DNA from: BOG-908 sp965199235
GTDB lineage: Bacteria > Pseudomonadota > Alphaproteobacteria > Acetobacterales > Acetobacteraceae
DNA: 64,000 nucleotides
NCBI GenBank assembly: GCA_965199235.1
Contig: CBDAQU010000002.1
Coordinates: 992,001-1,056,000 of the forward strand
Direction: 5' to 3'
Shown: one piece after another, positions 17,669 to 26,506 of the stretch
How the letters are laid out: each line of letters starts with the position of its first letter
Position numbering within the stretch: the first letter of the stretch is position 1
Notes under the pieces: generated by a model
What the model saw: the letters and a program-made list of their open reading frames with translations, nothing else
Database searches by the model: none
What the model was told of the DNA's origin: nothing
Translations under genes and position numbers: made by a program

Positions 17669-19537
17669 TCAGATGTCGACGGCGAACTTCGGCTTGAGCG
17701 GCCCCCTCGGGCGCTCGACCGCCGTGGGCGACGCCGCCGGCGGTCGCTCCGGCGCGGGATTGGCCGCGGCGTGTTTGGCGGCATCCGCCGTCAGCTGGTA
17801 CTGCTTACGCGCCGTCTTGGTCTTCGCCAGCGCGGCCAACAAGTTGTCCCGCAACTCCGCCAGCTTGCGGAACATGGCGTCCTCGTCAATGGCCTTCTTG
17901 CCGAGATTGCGGAGATGGGCCTTGACCGCACGCCACTCCCAGAGGCTCACCGCGGGGCGGCCCTTCCGCCACATCGGGACCCGACGATAGAGGCCCGTCT
18001 CGTCGACGAGCGCCCACACGTAGGACAGGTTCCGGGGATCGTAGCGCACGAGGTACTTGCGCTTGGCCTTCCGGTTGGTCGGGTGCGGTTCGCCCACCCG
18101 GGCAGCGAAGTAGTCGTCCTGGAAGTCGATCTTCTCCAGGCGGAAGCCCCTGCGGCCAACCGTACGATGCTCGGAGGGCAGGAAGTCGATCCGTAGCCGT
18201 TCCGGGTCCTTCGGGAGGGCCTGGACCAGTCCGGACGGCTTGCCGTCCTTCGGCGTCGTCTTGATTTCCCAAAAGGTCGCGGGCGGTATGCCGTCGAGGC
18301 CGGCGTGCCCGCGCTTGTGATAGACGTTGACGATCCAGTCGACGATGTGCCTCTCGAACTCGGACAGGGTGAGCGCGGCGGTGGCCTCCGGGTCCGTGCC
18401 CTTCCTCTCCTTGGGGCTGGCGTAGGTGGCCCCGGGGAGGTTCCTGATCTCGCCCGCTATGGTGCCCATGAGGCGCTCGATGTGCCCCCCGTAGTGCGGC
18501 GTCTTCACTGGCCGGTAGATCGGGTTGATGCCGTAGGCCTCGCAGCTCGTCTTGATCAGGTTGCCACGGAATTCCTTTGCGTTGTCCATGTGCAGGTTGG
18601 TGATCTGGCCCCAGGCGTCCCAGACGCCCTCGACGCCGATCCGCTTGAGGTAGTCGGCCTTCGGCATGAGCGCGTTGGCGACGCACATCCCCGCCATGAA
18701 CGCGCTGGGACTCTGCATGGACACGCCGATGCCGACCACCATCCTCGTGCAGACGTCGATCAGGACGGTGATCCACGGCCGTCCGATCGGCAGGCGCATG
18801 AGGTCGTCGACGAGTTCGACATCGGCCTCGTGGTGGTCCATCTGCACGGTCTCGAGCGGCCGCCCCGCCTCGTAGTTGCCGCGCAGCGGCCGCAGCGCCT
18901 TGGCGTCGTCGTCATACCCGCGCTCCCGCAGCGTGCGCGCGCGGGGCAACGCCGCCACCCGGGCACGGATCGTGTTGTCGTGCGGCGGCTTCCTTATCCC
19001 GGCCGCCTTGCACATGTTCCCCACCTGCTTGATCGTCTCCGCGACGCGTTGACGCTGCTTGGTGCGATGCGTCTTGAGCAGGGCGGCGGCGACGATCGCC
19101 TCGAGGTCGGGCTTGAGCTTCCTCCCGCCCTTGTCCGGCCCGGGCCGGTCGGGGATGAGCGTGGAGAGGTCGGGGGCATCCTGGTAGGCGCGCATGAGCC
19201 AGTAGAACCGGGACTTCCCCATGCCCACCGACTTGGCGGCCGCGACCACCTGCGCCTCGGTACGCAGCGGGTCGTCCAGCAGCGGCTTCATGGCGTCGAG
19301 CACCCGCTGCGCCCTCTCGTACTCCGGCCCGCTCTTCACCGTGTCGGGCGGGGGCGGGGCGGCCTCGTTCCTTGGGAGCTCGAGCGCGTCGCCCCGTACG
19401 GTCACCGTCTCGCCCGTTTCCGCGTCCTCGGCGAGGAAGGTGGCGCCGTCGATGGCGCGGCCGAGGACGTAGGCGCGGTCGTCCTTCAGCACGCGCGTGC
19501 CCGGAGCGAGACGCACGAACCGATTGTGCGCCTTCAT
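17669..19537 (-). CDS. tnsB: TnsB transposase (DDE, rve superfamily)
   Basis: 622 residues. Catalyses 3'-end cleavage and strand transfer. The RNase H-like core shows Asp234 in TVQMDHHEADV, Asp318 in TNLHMDNAKEF and Glu354 in YGGHIERLMGT, that is D-D-35-E. Winged-helix type DNA-binding regions precede it and a Mu/TnsB C-terminal beta-barrel follows (ATFWEIKTTP, FRLEKIDFQ). The ATG at 19537 overlaps the tnsA stop (ATGA), so translation is coupled and subunit ratios are probably fixed. Confidence 0.95.
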   Translation of the reverse strand: MKAHNRFVRLAPGTRVLKDDRAYVLGRAIDGATFLAEDAETGETVTVRGDALELPRNEAAPPPPDTVKSGPEYERAQRVLDAMKPLLDDPLRTEAQVVAAAKSVGMGKSRFYWLMRAYQDAPDLSTLIPDRPGPDKGGRKLKPDLEAIVAAALLKTHRTKQRQRVAETIKQVGNMCKAAGIRKPPHDNTIRARVAALPRARTLRERGYDDDAKALRPLRGNYEAGRPLETVQMDHHEADVELVDDLMRLPIGRPWITVLIDVCTRMVVGIGVSMQSPSAFMAGMCVANALMPKADYLKRIGVEGVWDAWGQITNLHMDNAKEFRGNLIKTSCEAYGINPIYRPVKTPHYGGHIERLMGTIAGEIRNLPGATYASPKERKGTDPEATAALTLSEFERHIVDWIVNVYHKRGHAGLDGIPPATFWEIKTTPKDGKPSGLVQALPKDPERLRIDFLPSEHRTVGRRGFRLEKIDFQDDYFAARVGEPHPTNRKAKRKYLVRYDPRNLSYVWALVDETGLYRRVPMWRKGRPAVSLWEWRAVKAHLRNLGKKAIDEDAMFRKLAELRDNLLAALAKTKTARKQYQLTADAAKHAAANPAPERPPAASPTAVERPRGPLKPKFAVDI

Positions 19538-20334
19538 CGCGCGCCCTCCGCCCCGCCCGGTGGGTCCGAGCGCCCGGACGCGATCGCCCGGGCCAGCCGC
19601 AACGCGACCGGCTTCCAGGAGTATGGGTTGGGCCGGGTCCGCCACGACCCATCCATGTCGACGAGTATCGGAGTGTCGTAGGTCAGCGGCTCCTCGAGGT
19701 CGGCCTCGATCCGCCACTCGGCTATCAGCTTGAGGACATGGTCGTACGCGAGCCGTCGGTTCGCCTCGGCATCGTAGGCGGCCGCGACCAACTCGCGCGG
19801 CGTCGACGGTCCGATGCCGGCGAGCCGGTGCACGAGGTGGGTCTCGATCTCCGGGTCGGCCGCGATCCGCCGGTAGGGCGCGAGCAGCTTGGCGTTGTCC
19901 AGCGAGGGCCGCCGGATCTCGACGTCCGTCAGGATGACGTGGCGCATCCCGTTCGCGCGCGCGAAGCGGCATCCCGCCCTCAGGCCCGGCTTCAGCGTGG
20001 CCCAGTCCTCCCGCAGGTCGCCGCGATACTTGATCTGCACCAGGAAGGCCGGTCCCGGCGCGGCGCCGGGCGCCCGGTGCACCGTGACGTAGTCGGGCAC
20101 GTAGCTCGTGGCGCCGCGCCGGCCCTCGCGCTCGACCCGGACCGGCTGCTGGCGGATCGCCACCAGGCTGCGGTCGAGCGTCATCTGCCAGAGGAAGTCG
20201 CGCTCCAGTTCGGACTCGTGGTCGATGGCCTTGCCGAGGACGATGACCGAGCCGCGCATGCCCCGGGTCCCTGGTCCGATGACCCGGACCGGCCTGTCTG
20301 GAATCGCTCCGGGGAACATCATGGATTCTGTCAT
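19534..20334 (-). CDS. tnsA: TnsA-type endonuclease subunit of the transposase
   Basis: 266 residues. In Tn7, TnsA cuts the 5' strands so that the element moves by cut-and-paste. The catalytic pattern is present: Glu in HESELERDF (about 40-44), Asp81 in SYVPDYV, and Gln100-x-Lys102 in FLVQIKYRGD, matching Tn7's D-Q-K. Residues after about 120 form a helical C-terminal domain like that contacting TnsC. First gene of the operon, starting 106 bp inside the transposon end. Presence of TnsA separates this element from Tn5053/Tn402 types and predicts simple insertion rather than cointegrates. Confidence 0.88.
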   Translation of the reverse strand: MTESMMFPGAIPDRPVRVIGPGTRGMRGSVIVLGKAIDHESELERDFLWQMTLDRSLVAIRQQPVRVEREGRRGATSYVPDYVTVHRAPGAAPGPAFLVQIKYRGDLREDWATLKPGLRAGCRFARANGMRHVILTDVEIRRPSLDNAKLLAPYRRIAADPEIETHLVHRLAGIGPSTPRELVAAAYDAEANRRLAYDHVLKLIAEWRIEADLEEPLTYDTPILVDMDGSWRTRPNPYSWKPVALRLARAIASGRSDPPGGAEGAR

Positions 20335-20440
20335 TGCTCCGCCTTACCTATGTGGAGGCTCCGACGGATCGATGTAATCCCTGGGGTGCTTTTTCCCCCT
20401 GCCTCCGCTGACCCGCTCCGATCAACCTTTGGGATTCACA
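20335..20440. promoter_or_regulatory. Transposon right end with candidate TnsB-binding sites
   Basis: Read inward from 20440, the terminus begins TGTGAATCCCAAAGG. A similar word, TGTAATCCCTGGGG, occurs at 20373-20386 on the plus strand, that is in opposite orientation. These are the best candidates for TnsB-binding repeats. The promoter for tnsABC-tniQ must also lie here, so binding of TnsB could repress its own operon, as in Tn7. Sites are proposed from similarity only. Confidence 0.55.
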
Positions 20441-20445
20441 GCGGC
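20441..20445. repeat. Presumed 5-bp target-site duplication (GCGGC)
   Basis: The five bases after the transposon terminus are GCGGC, within Gly codons of comM. Tn7-family elements duplicate 5 bp. The partner copy would flank the left end outside this window, so this is a prediction. Confidence 0.5.
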
Positions 20446-21147
20446 ACGCGCGCCAAGCCGGGCGAGGTCAGCCTGGCGCATCGCGGCGTTCTGTTTCTGG
20501 ACGAACTGCCGGAATTTCCACGGCAGGTGCTGGAGGTGCTGCGCCAGCCCTTGGAGAGCGGGCGCACGACGGTGGCGCGTGCGGCGGCCCATGTCACCTA
20601 CCCGGCGCGGTTTCAGCTGATCGCGGCGATGAACCCTTGTCGCTGCGGCCATCTTGGCGATGCAGGGCGCGAGTGCGGGCGTGCGCCGCGGTGCGGCGAA
20701 GACTATCTCGGGCGGATCAGCGGCCCGTTATTGGACAGGATCGACCTGACCGTTCAGGTGCAGCCGGCAACGGCTGCCGATCTGTCACGCGCGCCGCCCG
20801 GCGAACCGACCGAGGCGGTGGCGGCCCGCGTGGCCGCCGCGCGTGCGGCACAGCGGGCGCGCGGCGGCGAGACCGGACCCGTCACCAATGCCGAAGCGGA
20901 TGGCGGGCAGATCGAGATGGTTGAGGATGCACGTGCGCTGGCCGAGCAGGCGATGGCGCGCCTGCATCTGTCGCCACGGGGCTTTACCCGCGTGCTGCGC
21001 GTGGCGCGCACGATTGCAGACCTGGCGCGCGCGCCAGCAGTGCGGCGACAGGACGTGGCAGAGGCCCTTGCATTTCGTCATCGCATTCCCGGCAGAGACG
21101 TTGGCGCCGCAACCATGCAGAAACCGAAGCCGGCGATGGCCGGCTGA
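20441..21147 (+). pseudogene. comM: comM, 3' part, interrupted by the transposon
   Basis: About 235 codons of a YifB/ComM-family AAA+ protein, needed for branch migration during natural transformation. It starts inside the protein at GTRAKPGEVSLAHRG, continues with VLFLDELPEF (Walker B), AAMNPCRCGHLG, GPLLDRIDLTV and the C-terminal helical domain (SPRGFTRVLRVARTIADL, AFRHRIPG). The N-terminal Lon-like domain and Walker A are missing, so the gene is disrupted unless the element excises precisely. Family length is about 500 residues. Confidence 0.92.
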
Positions 21148-21289
21148 TAACGTCGCACCCGCATCGACCGAGGCGGGAGTAGCGTGCCTTTGCGACGTGC
21201 CGGCACCGATGTTCACCCCACCGGCCACCCACGACAATAGTATGTCGTATGCTCGGGTGGGGTGAAGACCGGCGTTTATCTGACACCAT

Positions 21290-21345
21290 CGGCAAGCAAT
21301 TTCGTCATTCCGACTGTTCCAGTCTGCATGACATGTTCTAATGCA
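21290..21345 (+). repeat. Dispersed hairpin element, copy C (short form)
   Basis: GTCATTCCGACTG and CAGTCTGCATGAC form a stem with a 3-nt loop at about 21305-21333. The same hairpin with the same flank (GGCGAGCAATTTCGTCA) occurs at 34019-34140 and 52695-52815. This copy lacks the first hairpin seen in the other two and overlaps the stop codon of the GH16 gene. Confidence 0.7.
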
Positions 21346-22336
21346 GGTGAAACATCATGCTGCTCGGTGAAGCCATGCCGTGAGCGCCGTGTGGCAGGAT
21401 CGAGAGCGCGTCTACAGCATGCTCCGTGCTGCTCACCACTTTGGTCGAGACGGCAGCATTCGCACCCAGGTTGACGTTTATCGAGCCGGCCGACCAATCG
21501 CTTTCGGACATCAAGACCTGATTGAGCGTGGGCGCATTGGACAGGCTCGACGCGTTTCCGGTGATCGCTGCCGGTCCGCTGATATCGCGCGTAGCGGCCG
21601 TGGCATAAGCGCGTACCCAGGCGATCTTGAGGCTGGCGGGAAACTCCGACGCTGCGGCCGGGCCCGGCCAACTTCCCGGGCCGCCGACCGCGAGGTTCAG
21701 GATCATGTACATCGGAGAGTTCATGCTCTCAGGCGTGGGGACCGAAACCGTCTTTTGCCCATCGATGTAGAAAGTCGTGGTCGTCGGCTCCCAGTCGACA
21801 CCGTAGGTGTGAAAACCCGTCGAGGTGTTGACCGTGTGGATCGTGTTGAAGTTCACCAGCCACTGATTGCCGGTCTCGCCATGCGTTGTCGAATAGATCG
21901 TCGTCGGGTCGTTGCCGAGCTGTTCGAATACGTCGAGCTCGGACGAATAGACGTTGTTGGCCGGTTCCATCCAGAACGCGGGCCACAGACCTGCCCCTGA
22001 AGGCAGCTCGGCGCGCACTGCGAAGTAGCCATAGGTCTGCGCGAACGAGCCGAACGTGGTGATCGCGCCAGAACGATAGAGCTGCCCTTCCGGGGTCGTG
22101 CCGGGTGCGGCAGGCGTCGCGGTGATGGACAGCACGTTGTTGTGCGACAGGGAGAACGGATTTTCGCCGACCGAACTGTCGGAGTAATACTGTGATTCCT
22201 GGCCCCACAATGTACGCCCGTTATCGCCAGAGTACGGGTATTTCGTCATCCAACCGACGGATCCGTCAGGCGACGACTGGAAAGTTTTGAATTCATCGTC
22301 GAAGGAGAGATGAACCTGGAGATTTTGCTGAGCCAT
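21338..22336 (-). CDS. Glycoside hydrolase family 16 protein
   Basis: 332 residues. GH16 enzymes cleave beta-1,3/1,4-glucans or related polysaccharides. The catalytic motif is SELDVFEQLG (E-x-D-x-x-E). Also seen: GRTLWGQESQYY, FGSFAQTYGYFAVRAELP, LWPAFWM, GFHTYGVDWEP and PMYMILNLAVGG, in family order to about residue 245. A Ser/Asn-rich tail of about 85 residues ends at the dispersed repeat, so the C-terminus may be shortened. No signal peptide is visible. Start at 22336 is preceded by GAGG seven bases upstream. Monocistronic, downstream and convergent with comM. Confidence 0.88.
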   Translation of the reverse strand: MAQQNLQVHLSFDDEFKTFQSSPDGSVGWMTKYPYSGDNGRTLWGQESQYYSDSSVGENPFSLSHNNVLSITATPAAPGTTPEGQLYRSGAITTFGSFAQTYGYFAVRAELPSGAGLWPAFWMEPANNVYSSELDVFEQLGNDPTTIYSTTHGETGNQWLVNFNTIHTVNTSTGFHTYGVDWEPTTTTFYIDGQKTVSVPTPESMNSPMYMILNLAVGGPGSWPGPAAASEFPASLKIAWVRAYATAATRDISGPAAITGNASSLSNAPTLNQVLMSESDWSAGSINVNLGANAAVSTKVVSSTEHAVDALSILPHGAHGMASPSSMMFHLH

Positions 22337-22445
22337 GATGAGCCTCGTCTTGAGAGTGGCCGGTTGGCCGGTATGACTTGACCCTATCGGCACCTCATGA
22401 ACGAAAAGTTCCAGTACAGATCACGAAAACTTGTGTCTGGACGAA

Positions 22446-22652
22446 TTACGTTGCAGTATTGTCTTCCGCAGTATTGCAGGTGGAATGACCAGATATTACG
22501 CAGTCCTGAAGGTCGGCCTGTGCTCGCAATATGTTGATCAGGTACAGGCCCACCACGACCAGCAGAAGCGTCACCGCAAACCCTGCCAAGCTGCCGGTCT
22601 GTCGTTCGAGATCGTTCGTGGCATGCTCGCGAGCTGTCTGGGATCGCCGCAC
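22446..22652 (-). CDS. Small single-pass membrane protein
   Basis: About 68 residues from a GTG at 22652. One hydrophobic helix (LAGFAVTLLLVVVGLYLI) is followed by LRAQADLQDCVISGHSTCN. I recall similar tiny proteins ending in LQDC.MSGR.NC from Acetobacteraceae. It lies just after the alpha/beta hydrolase gene (stop at 22688) on the same strand. Start codon is uncertain. Function unknown. Confidence 0.55.
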   Translation of the reverse strand: MRRSQTAREHATNDLERQTGSLAGFAVTLLLVVVGLYLINILRAQADLQDCVISGHSTCNTAEDNTAT

Positions 22653-22687
22653 TGGGTGGGCCGCCTTCGAAGCTTGTTGGGTCGACG

Positions 22688-23452
22688 CTATGACAACAGG
22701 AATGCTTCCACCAGCCGCCCGAAAGCCTCCGGCTGGTCGGCGTGCAGCCAATGGCCCGCATCTTCCAGACGCGTCACGATTGCGTGAGGAAAGAGCGCCT
22801 CTATCGAAGCATGGTGCGCCGGCTGGATGTAATCCGATCGGGCTGCCGAAACGAACAATGCAGGGCCTTGGTATTGCGGGTTCGCCGACAGGTCTGGCCA
22901 GCCCTCGACTTGACCGATGCCGCCAGCAATATGGTCCAAGCCGATCCGCCAGCGCGGTGCAGGCCCCAGCACCAGGTTCTGCAAGAGGAACCCGCGTACG
23001 ACAGCGTCCGGGATGGCGCCCGCCAGAAAAGCATCGGCCTGGCGCCGGTCCAGTCCTGGGCGCAGAGGCAAGTTCTGCAGGGCGCGCGCCACACCGTCAT
23101 TGTGATGTGCGTAGGCGACAGGCGCGATGTCGGCCACGGTCAGGCGGGACAGCCGGTCAGGCGCCTGCAAGGCTGCAACCATGGCGACCTTGCCGCCCAT
23201 CGAGTGGCCAAGCATGCAGGCCGGCAGAGCGTCCAACGCCGCCAGGGTTTCGAGCACGTCCTGCGCCATGTCCGCGTAACCCATCCCCGCCGCGTGCGGG
23301 CTGTCGCCGTGGTTGCGCAAATCCAGCGAAACGACACGGAACCGCACGCAAAGGCGGCGGGCAAGTCCCGCCAGGTTTTGTGCTCGCCCGAACAGCCCGT
23401 GCAGCAGGCAGACCGGCGATCCCCGACCCTGCTCGATCGCGTGCAGGATCAT
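22688..23452 (-). CDS. Alpha/beta hydrolase (YbfF-like esterase)
   Basis: 254 residues. HG motif LLHGLFGRAQN, nucleophile elbow GHSMGGKVA, then an acidic residue near the SAARSDYI strand and catalytic His in EDAGHWLHADQP. The whole matches small acyl-CoA/ester hydrolases such as YbfF. It starts 10 bp after the quinone oxidoreductase stop and is probably cotranscribed with it. Confidence 0.85.
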   Translation of the reverse strand: MILHAIEQGRGSPVCLLHGLFGRAQNLAGLARRLCVRFRVVSLDLRNHGDSPHAAGMGYADMAQDVLETLAALDALPACMLGHSMGGKVAMVAALQAPDRLSRLTVADIAPVAYAHHNDGVARALQNLPLRPGLDRRQADAFLAGAIPDAVVRGFLLQNLVLGPAPRWRIGLDHIAGGIGQVEGWPDLSANPQYQGPALFVSAARSDYIQPAHHASIEALFPHAIVTRLEDAGHWLHADQPEAFGRLVEAFLLS

Positions 23453-23462
23453 ACCGTGTGGC

Positions 23463-24464
23463 CTAATCGGCCAGCGTGAGCACGATCTTGCCGATATGCG
23501 TGCTGGTCTCCATCAGCGCGTGGGCGTCGGTTGTCCTGTCGAGCGGGAACACGCCGTGGATGACGGGCGAGCACTGCCCCGCGTCCAGCTTCGGCCAGAC
23601 CTCGGTCCGCAACGCCGCGGCGATCTGCCCCTTCTCCGCCCTGGTGCGCGGCCGCATGGTGGAGCCGGTGATGGTCAGCCGCTTCATCATCACCAGGCGG
23701 ATGTCGAACTCCGGATCGCGCGTGCCGCCCTGCACGGCGATGATGACGAGCCGCCCGTCCTGGGCCAGAACCTGCGTGTTGCGCGACAGGTAGGAGCCGG
23801 CGACCATGTCGAGCACCACGTCTACGCCCCGCCCGCCGGTGAGGGCCAGGGTGCGGGCGACGAAATCCTCGGCGCGGTAGTCGATGGCCTCTTGCGCACC
23901 GAGGCCGGTGCAGGCCCGGCATTTCTCGCCCGAGCCGGCCGTGGCGAACACGCGCGCGCCGAACGCGCGAGCGAGCTGGATGGCGGTGGTGCCGATGCCG
24001 CTGCTGCCGCCATGGATCAGCACGCTTTCGCCGGACGCCAGCCGGCCGAGGCCGAACAGGTTGGCCCAGACGGTGAAAAACGTTTCCGGCAGGGCTGCCG
24101 CGCGCACCGCATCGTAGCCGCGCGGCCAGGGCAGGCACTGCGCCGTCGGAGCGACGCAATACTCGGCATAGCCGCCGCCGTTGACCAGCGCGCAGACCTG
24201 GTCGCCCTCCCGCAGGTCCGCCACGCCGTCGCCCAGCGCGACCACCTCGCCCGCCACTTCCAGACCCAGCACGGGGCTCGCGTCGCGTGGCGGCGGATAG
24301 ACGCCCATGCGCTGCGCGACGTCTGGCCGGTTCACCCCAGCCGCCGAAACCCGTATCAGCACCTCGCCGTGGCCGGGTTGCGGGATTGCAGCCTGCTCCA
24401 GGTGCAGAACGTCCGGACCGCCCGGCCGTGCCACGGCCACCTGGCGCATGGTTTGGGGGATCAT
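23463..24464 (-). CDS. NAD(P)H quinone oxidoreductase (medium-chain, PIG3-like)
   Basis: 333 residues of the zinc-independent MDR/QOR family. GroES-like N-terminus (VLIRVSAAGVNRPDVAQR, YPPPRDASPVLGLEVAG) and Rossmann nucleotide-binding segment (LIHGGSSGIGTTAIQLA, FATAGSGEKC). It likely reduces quinones or other enones with NADPH in the cytoplasm. ATG at 24464 overlaps the stop of the upstream 45-codon gene; a second ATG five codons on would also serve. Confidence 0.88.
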   Translation of the reverse strand: MIPQTMRQVAVARPGGPDVLHLEQAAIPQPGHGEVLIRVSAAGVNRPDVAQRMGVYPPPRDASPVLGLEVAGEVVALGDGVADLREGDQVCALVNGGGYAEYCVAPTAQCLPWPRGYDAVRAAALPETFFTVWANLFGLGRLASGESVLIHGGSSGIGTTAIQLARAFGARVFATAGSGEKCRACTGLGAQEAIDYRAEDFVARTLALTGGRGVDVVLDMVAGSYLSRNTQVLAQDGRLVIIAVQGGTRDPEFDIRLVMMKRLTITGSTMRPRTRAEKGQIAAALRTEVWPKLDAGQCSPVIHGVFPLDRTTDAHALMETSTHIGKIVLTLAD

Positions 24465-24598
24465 CGCGCTTGCAACGGCGCAGGCGGCGGGTCCTCTGGC
24501 ACCCTGATCGGCTCGGGCGGCTCCCCGATCGGCACGGGCGCGTCCGGATCGGGCAACTCGCCAGGCGGCGCATAGGGTGGATCGGCTGGAACCTGCAT
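24461..24598 (-). CDS. Proline-rich 45-residue protein
   Basis: Starts MQVPADPPYAPPGELP and is one-third proline with alternating Asp/Glu. The stop overlaps the ATG of the quinone oxidoreductase (ATGA), which argues that it is translated. I recall short proteins of the same style (PEPIRVPEDPP) in related bacteria. Function unknown. Confidence 0.55.
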   Translation of the reverse strand: MQVPADPPYAPPGELPDPDAPVPIGEPPEPIRVPEDPPPAPLQAR

Positions 24599-24657
24599 GG
24601 GATCACAACATCGCCGCTGTGCGACGGTTGCGGCATGGCGCCTCCAAGGACTAGCAG

Positions 24658-26493
24658 GTGGAGACTGCCTCGCTTGGACCGACAGACCATATGGCACCCA
24701 CCCCAACCCTGGCCGGGCGTGCGGCGATGCTGCGACGCCGCCGGAACGTTGGCGACCTCGCGATGCTCGCGCCGCAGGCGCTGCGGGCGCTGGTGCGCGG
24801 CGACGAGGTGTGGCTGGTGCTGCTGGCTGCCCTGCTCGGCTTGGTGGCGGGGCTGCTGGTCGTGGTGATGAATCAGATGAGCCAGCTCGCGCATGAGTGG
24901 CTGTTTGCGCTGCCGGCCGGCCAACGCCTGTCCGGCCAGACGCATTTGGCCCCTTGGCGCGCGCTGGCGGCCCCAGCCGGGGGTGGCCTATGCGTCGGGC
25001 TGCTGACCTTGGCGCTGGCCAGGTGGCGGCCGTCCCGCACGGTCGACCCGATCGAGGCGAATGCCCTGTATGGCGGCAAGATGTCGCTGAACGACAGCCT
25101 GGTCGTGGTGGCGCAGACGCTGCTGAGCAACGGGGTCGGCGCATCGGTCGGCTTGGAGGCGGGTTACACGCAGATCGGGTCGGCCGTGGCGTCGCGCATC
25201 GGCCGTCTGTTCAGGGTAAGGCGGGCGGATTTGCGTCTGTTGGTGGGGTGCGGCGCTGCCGGCGCCATCGCGAGCGCGTTCAACGCGCCGCTGACCGGCG
25301 CCTTCTACGCGTTCGAGCTGGTGATCGGCACCTACTCGCTGGCCAGTCTGTCGCCCGTGGTGGCGTCCGCAATCAGCGCGGTGATGGTGCAGCGTTGGAT
25401 ACTGGGCAACGAGCCGGGCTACGACGTGACCTTGCCTGGCCTGAACACGGTTGATTTCCTGCCCGTGCTGGCACTGGGCGCGTTGTGCGCCCTGGTCGGC
25501 ATCGCCATCATGTACAGCGTCACCATCACCGAGCAGGTTTTCAATCGCAGCAGGGTGCCGGTCTGGCTCCGCCCGGCCATCGGCGGTCTGGTGGTGGGTG
25601 CGATGGCGCTGGGTACCCCGGCGGTGCTTGGGGCGGGTCATGGCGCGCTGCGGGCCGGGCTGACGGCCGAGCTGCCGCTGCGCGCGCTTCTGCTGCTGCT
25701 CGGGTCCAAGGCCGCCGCCTCGGCGATCTCGCTCGGCTCCGGGTTCCGCGGCGGGCTGTTCTTCGCATCCCTGTTCCTCGGCGCGATGCTGGGCAAGTCG
25801 TTCGCCGCGCTGATGCTGCTCGCCTGGCCGGTGCCGGTGTTCCCCGATGCCGCATACGGGTTGATCGGCATGAGCGGCATGGCGGTGGCGATCGTGGGCG
25901 GACCGTTGACGATGACGTTTTTGACGCTGGAGAGCACCGGCAGCCTGCCGGTGACGGTTGCTGTGCTGGCCGCCGCGGTGATCTCGTCGCTGACGGTCCG
26001 TCGCACCTTCGGCTACTCGTTCGCCACCTGGCGTTTCCATCTGAGGGGCGAGAGCATCCGCAGCGCGGTCGACATAGGATGGATACGCAACCTGACCGTC
26101 GGCCGGATGATGCGGAGCGACATCAGGACTATCCGGTCGGACATGAGCGTGGCGGCGTTCCGCCGCAAATATCCGCTGGGGTCTGCCACGCGCGTGGTCG
26201 CGGTCGACGAACTGGAGCGCTACGCCGGGATCGTGTGGGTTGCCGACGCGCATGCGGCCGAGCTGGGCGACAGCCAGGTGAAAGACCTGCTGCACTACAC
26301 TGCCAGCGTGCTGACCGCCGAGATGACGGTCAAGCAGGCAGCGACCATGTTCGAGCAGGCGGAGGCAGACGCGCTGGCGGTGGTGGATGGACCCAGTACG
26401 CTGCGCGTGCTTGGTCTGCTGACCGAGCAGTTTGCGCTGCGGCGCTACAGTGAGGAACTGGAGCGCAGAAGGCGGGATCTGAGCGGCGAGTGA
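24658..26493 (+). CDS. CLC-family chloride channel/transporter with C-terminal CBS region
   Basis: Up to 611 residues. Eleven or so hydrophobic helices with CLC signatures: NGVGASVGLEAGYTQIGS keeps the gating glutamate of the G-x-E motif, and ISLGSGFRGGLFFASLFLG corresponds to the GSG(I/V)PGG loop. After about residue 470 a soluble part carries CBS-like halves (VGRMMRSDIRTI, VLTAEMTVKQAATMF). It should move Cl- across the inner membrane, possibly coupled to H+, useful in acid stress. The GTG at 24658 and ATGs at 24691 and 24727 are all possible starts. Confidence 0.85.
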   Translation: METASLGPTDHMAPTPTLAGRAAMLRRRRNVGDLAMLAPQALRALVRGDEVWLVLLAALLGLVAGLLVVVMNQMSQLAHEWLFALPAGQRLSGQTHLAPWRALAAPAGGGLCVGLLTLALARWRPSRTVDPIEANALYGGKMSLNDSLVVVAQTLLSNGVGASVGLEAGYTQIGSAVASRIGRLFRVRRADLRLLVGCGAAGAIASAFNAPLTGAFYAFELVIGTYSLASLSPVVASAISAVMVQRWILGNEPGYDVTLPGLNTVDFLPVLALGALCALVGIAIMYSVTITEQVFNRSRVPVWLRPAIGGLVVGAMALGTPAVLGAGHGALRAGLTAELPLRALLLLLGSKAAASAISLGSGFRGGLFFASLFLGAMLGKSFAALMLLAWPVPVFPDAAYGLIGMSGMAVAIVGGPLTMTFLTLESTGSLPVTVAVLAAAVISSLTVRRTFGYSFATWRFHLRGESIRSAVDIGWIRNLTVGRMMRSDIRTIRSDMSVAAFRRKYPLGSATRVVAVDELERYAGIVWVADAHAAELGDSQVKDLLHYTASVLTAEMTVKQAATMFEQAEADALAVVDGPSTLRVLGLLTEQFALRRYSEELERRRRDLSGE

Positions 26494-26506
26494 CGGTGAG
26501 ACCACC

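Larger units (their letters stand above)
1..20440. mobile_element. Tn7-like transposon inserted in comM (left end outside window)
   Basis: A tnsA-tnsB-tnsC-tniQ operon reads inward from the end at 20440, the arrangement of Tn7's right end. The last bases are GGGATTCACA, closing with the ACA expected from Tn7's TGT...ACA termini. From 20441 the sequence GCGGCACGCG continues as comM in frame. The break falls in the Gly-rich stretch just upstream of the KPGE and FLDELPEF motifs of ComM. From memory, AbaR/Tn6022-type islands use comM with a 5-bp duplication ACCGC, whose complement GCGGT is almost the GCGGC seen here. The left end, the other target-site copy and the 5' half of comM are not in the window, so the full length is unknown. 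Confidence 0.9.

Noticed and set aside
20373..20440. A separate tiny insertion element at the junction
   Set aside because: Only 68 bp between the facing terminal words; better explained as binding sites within the transposon end.
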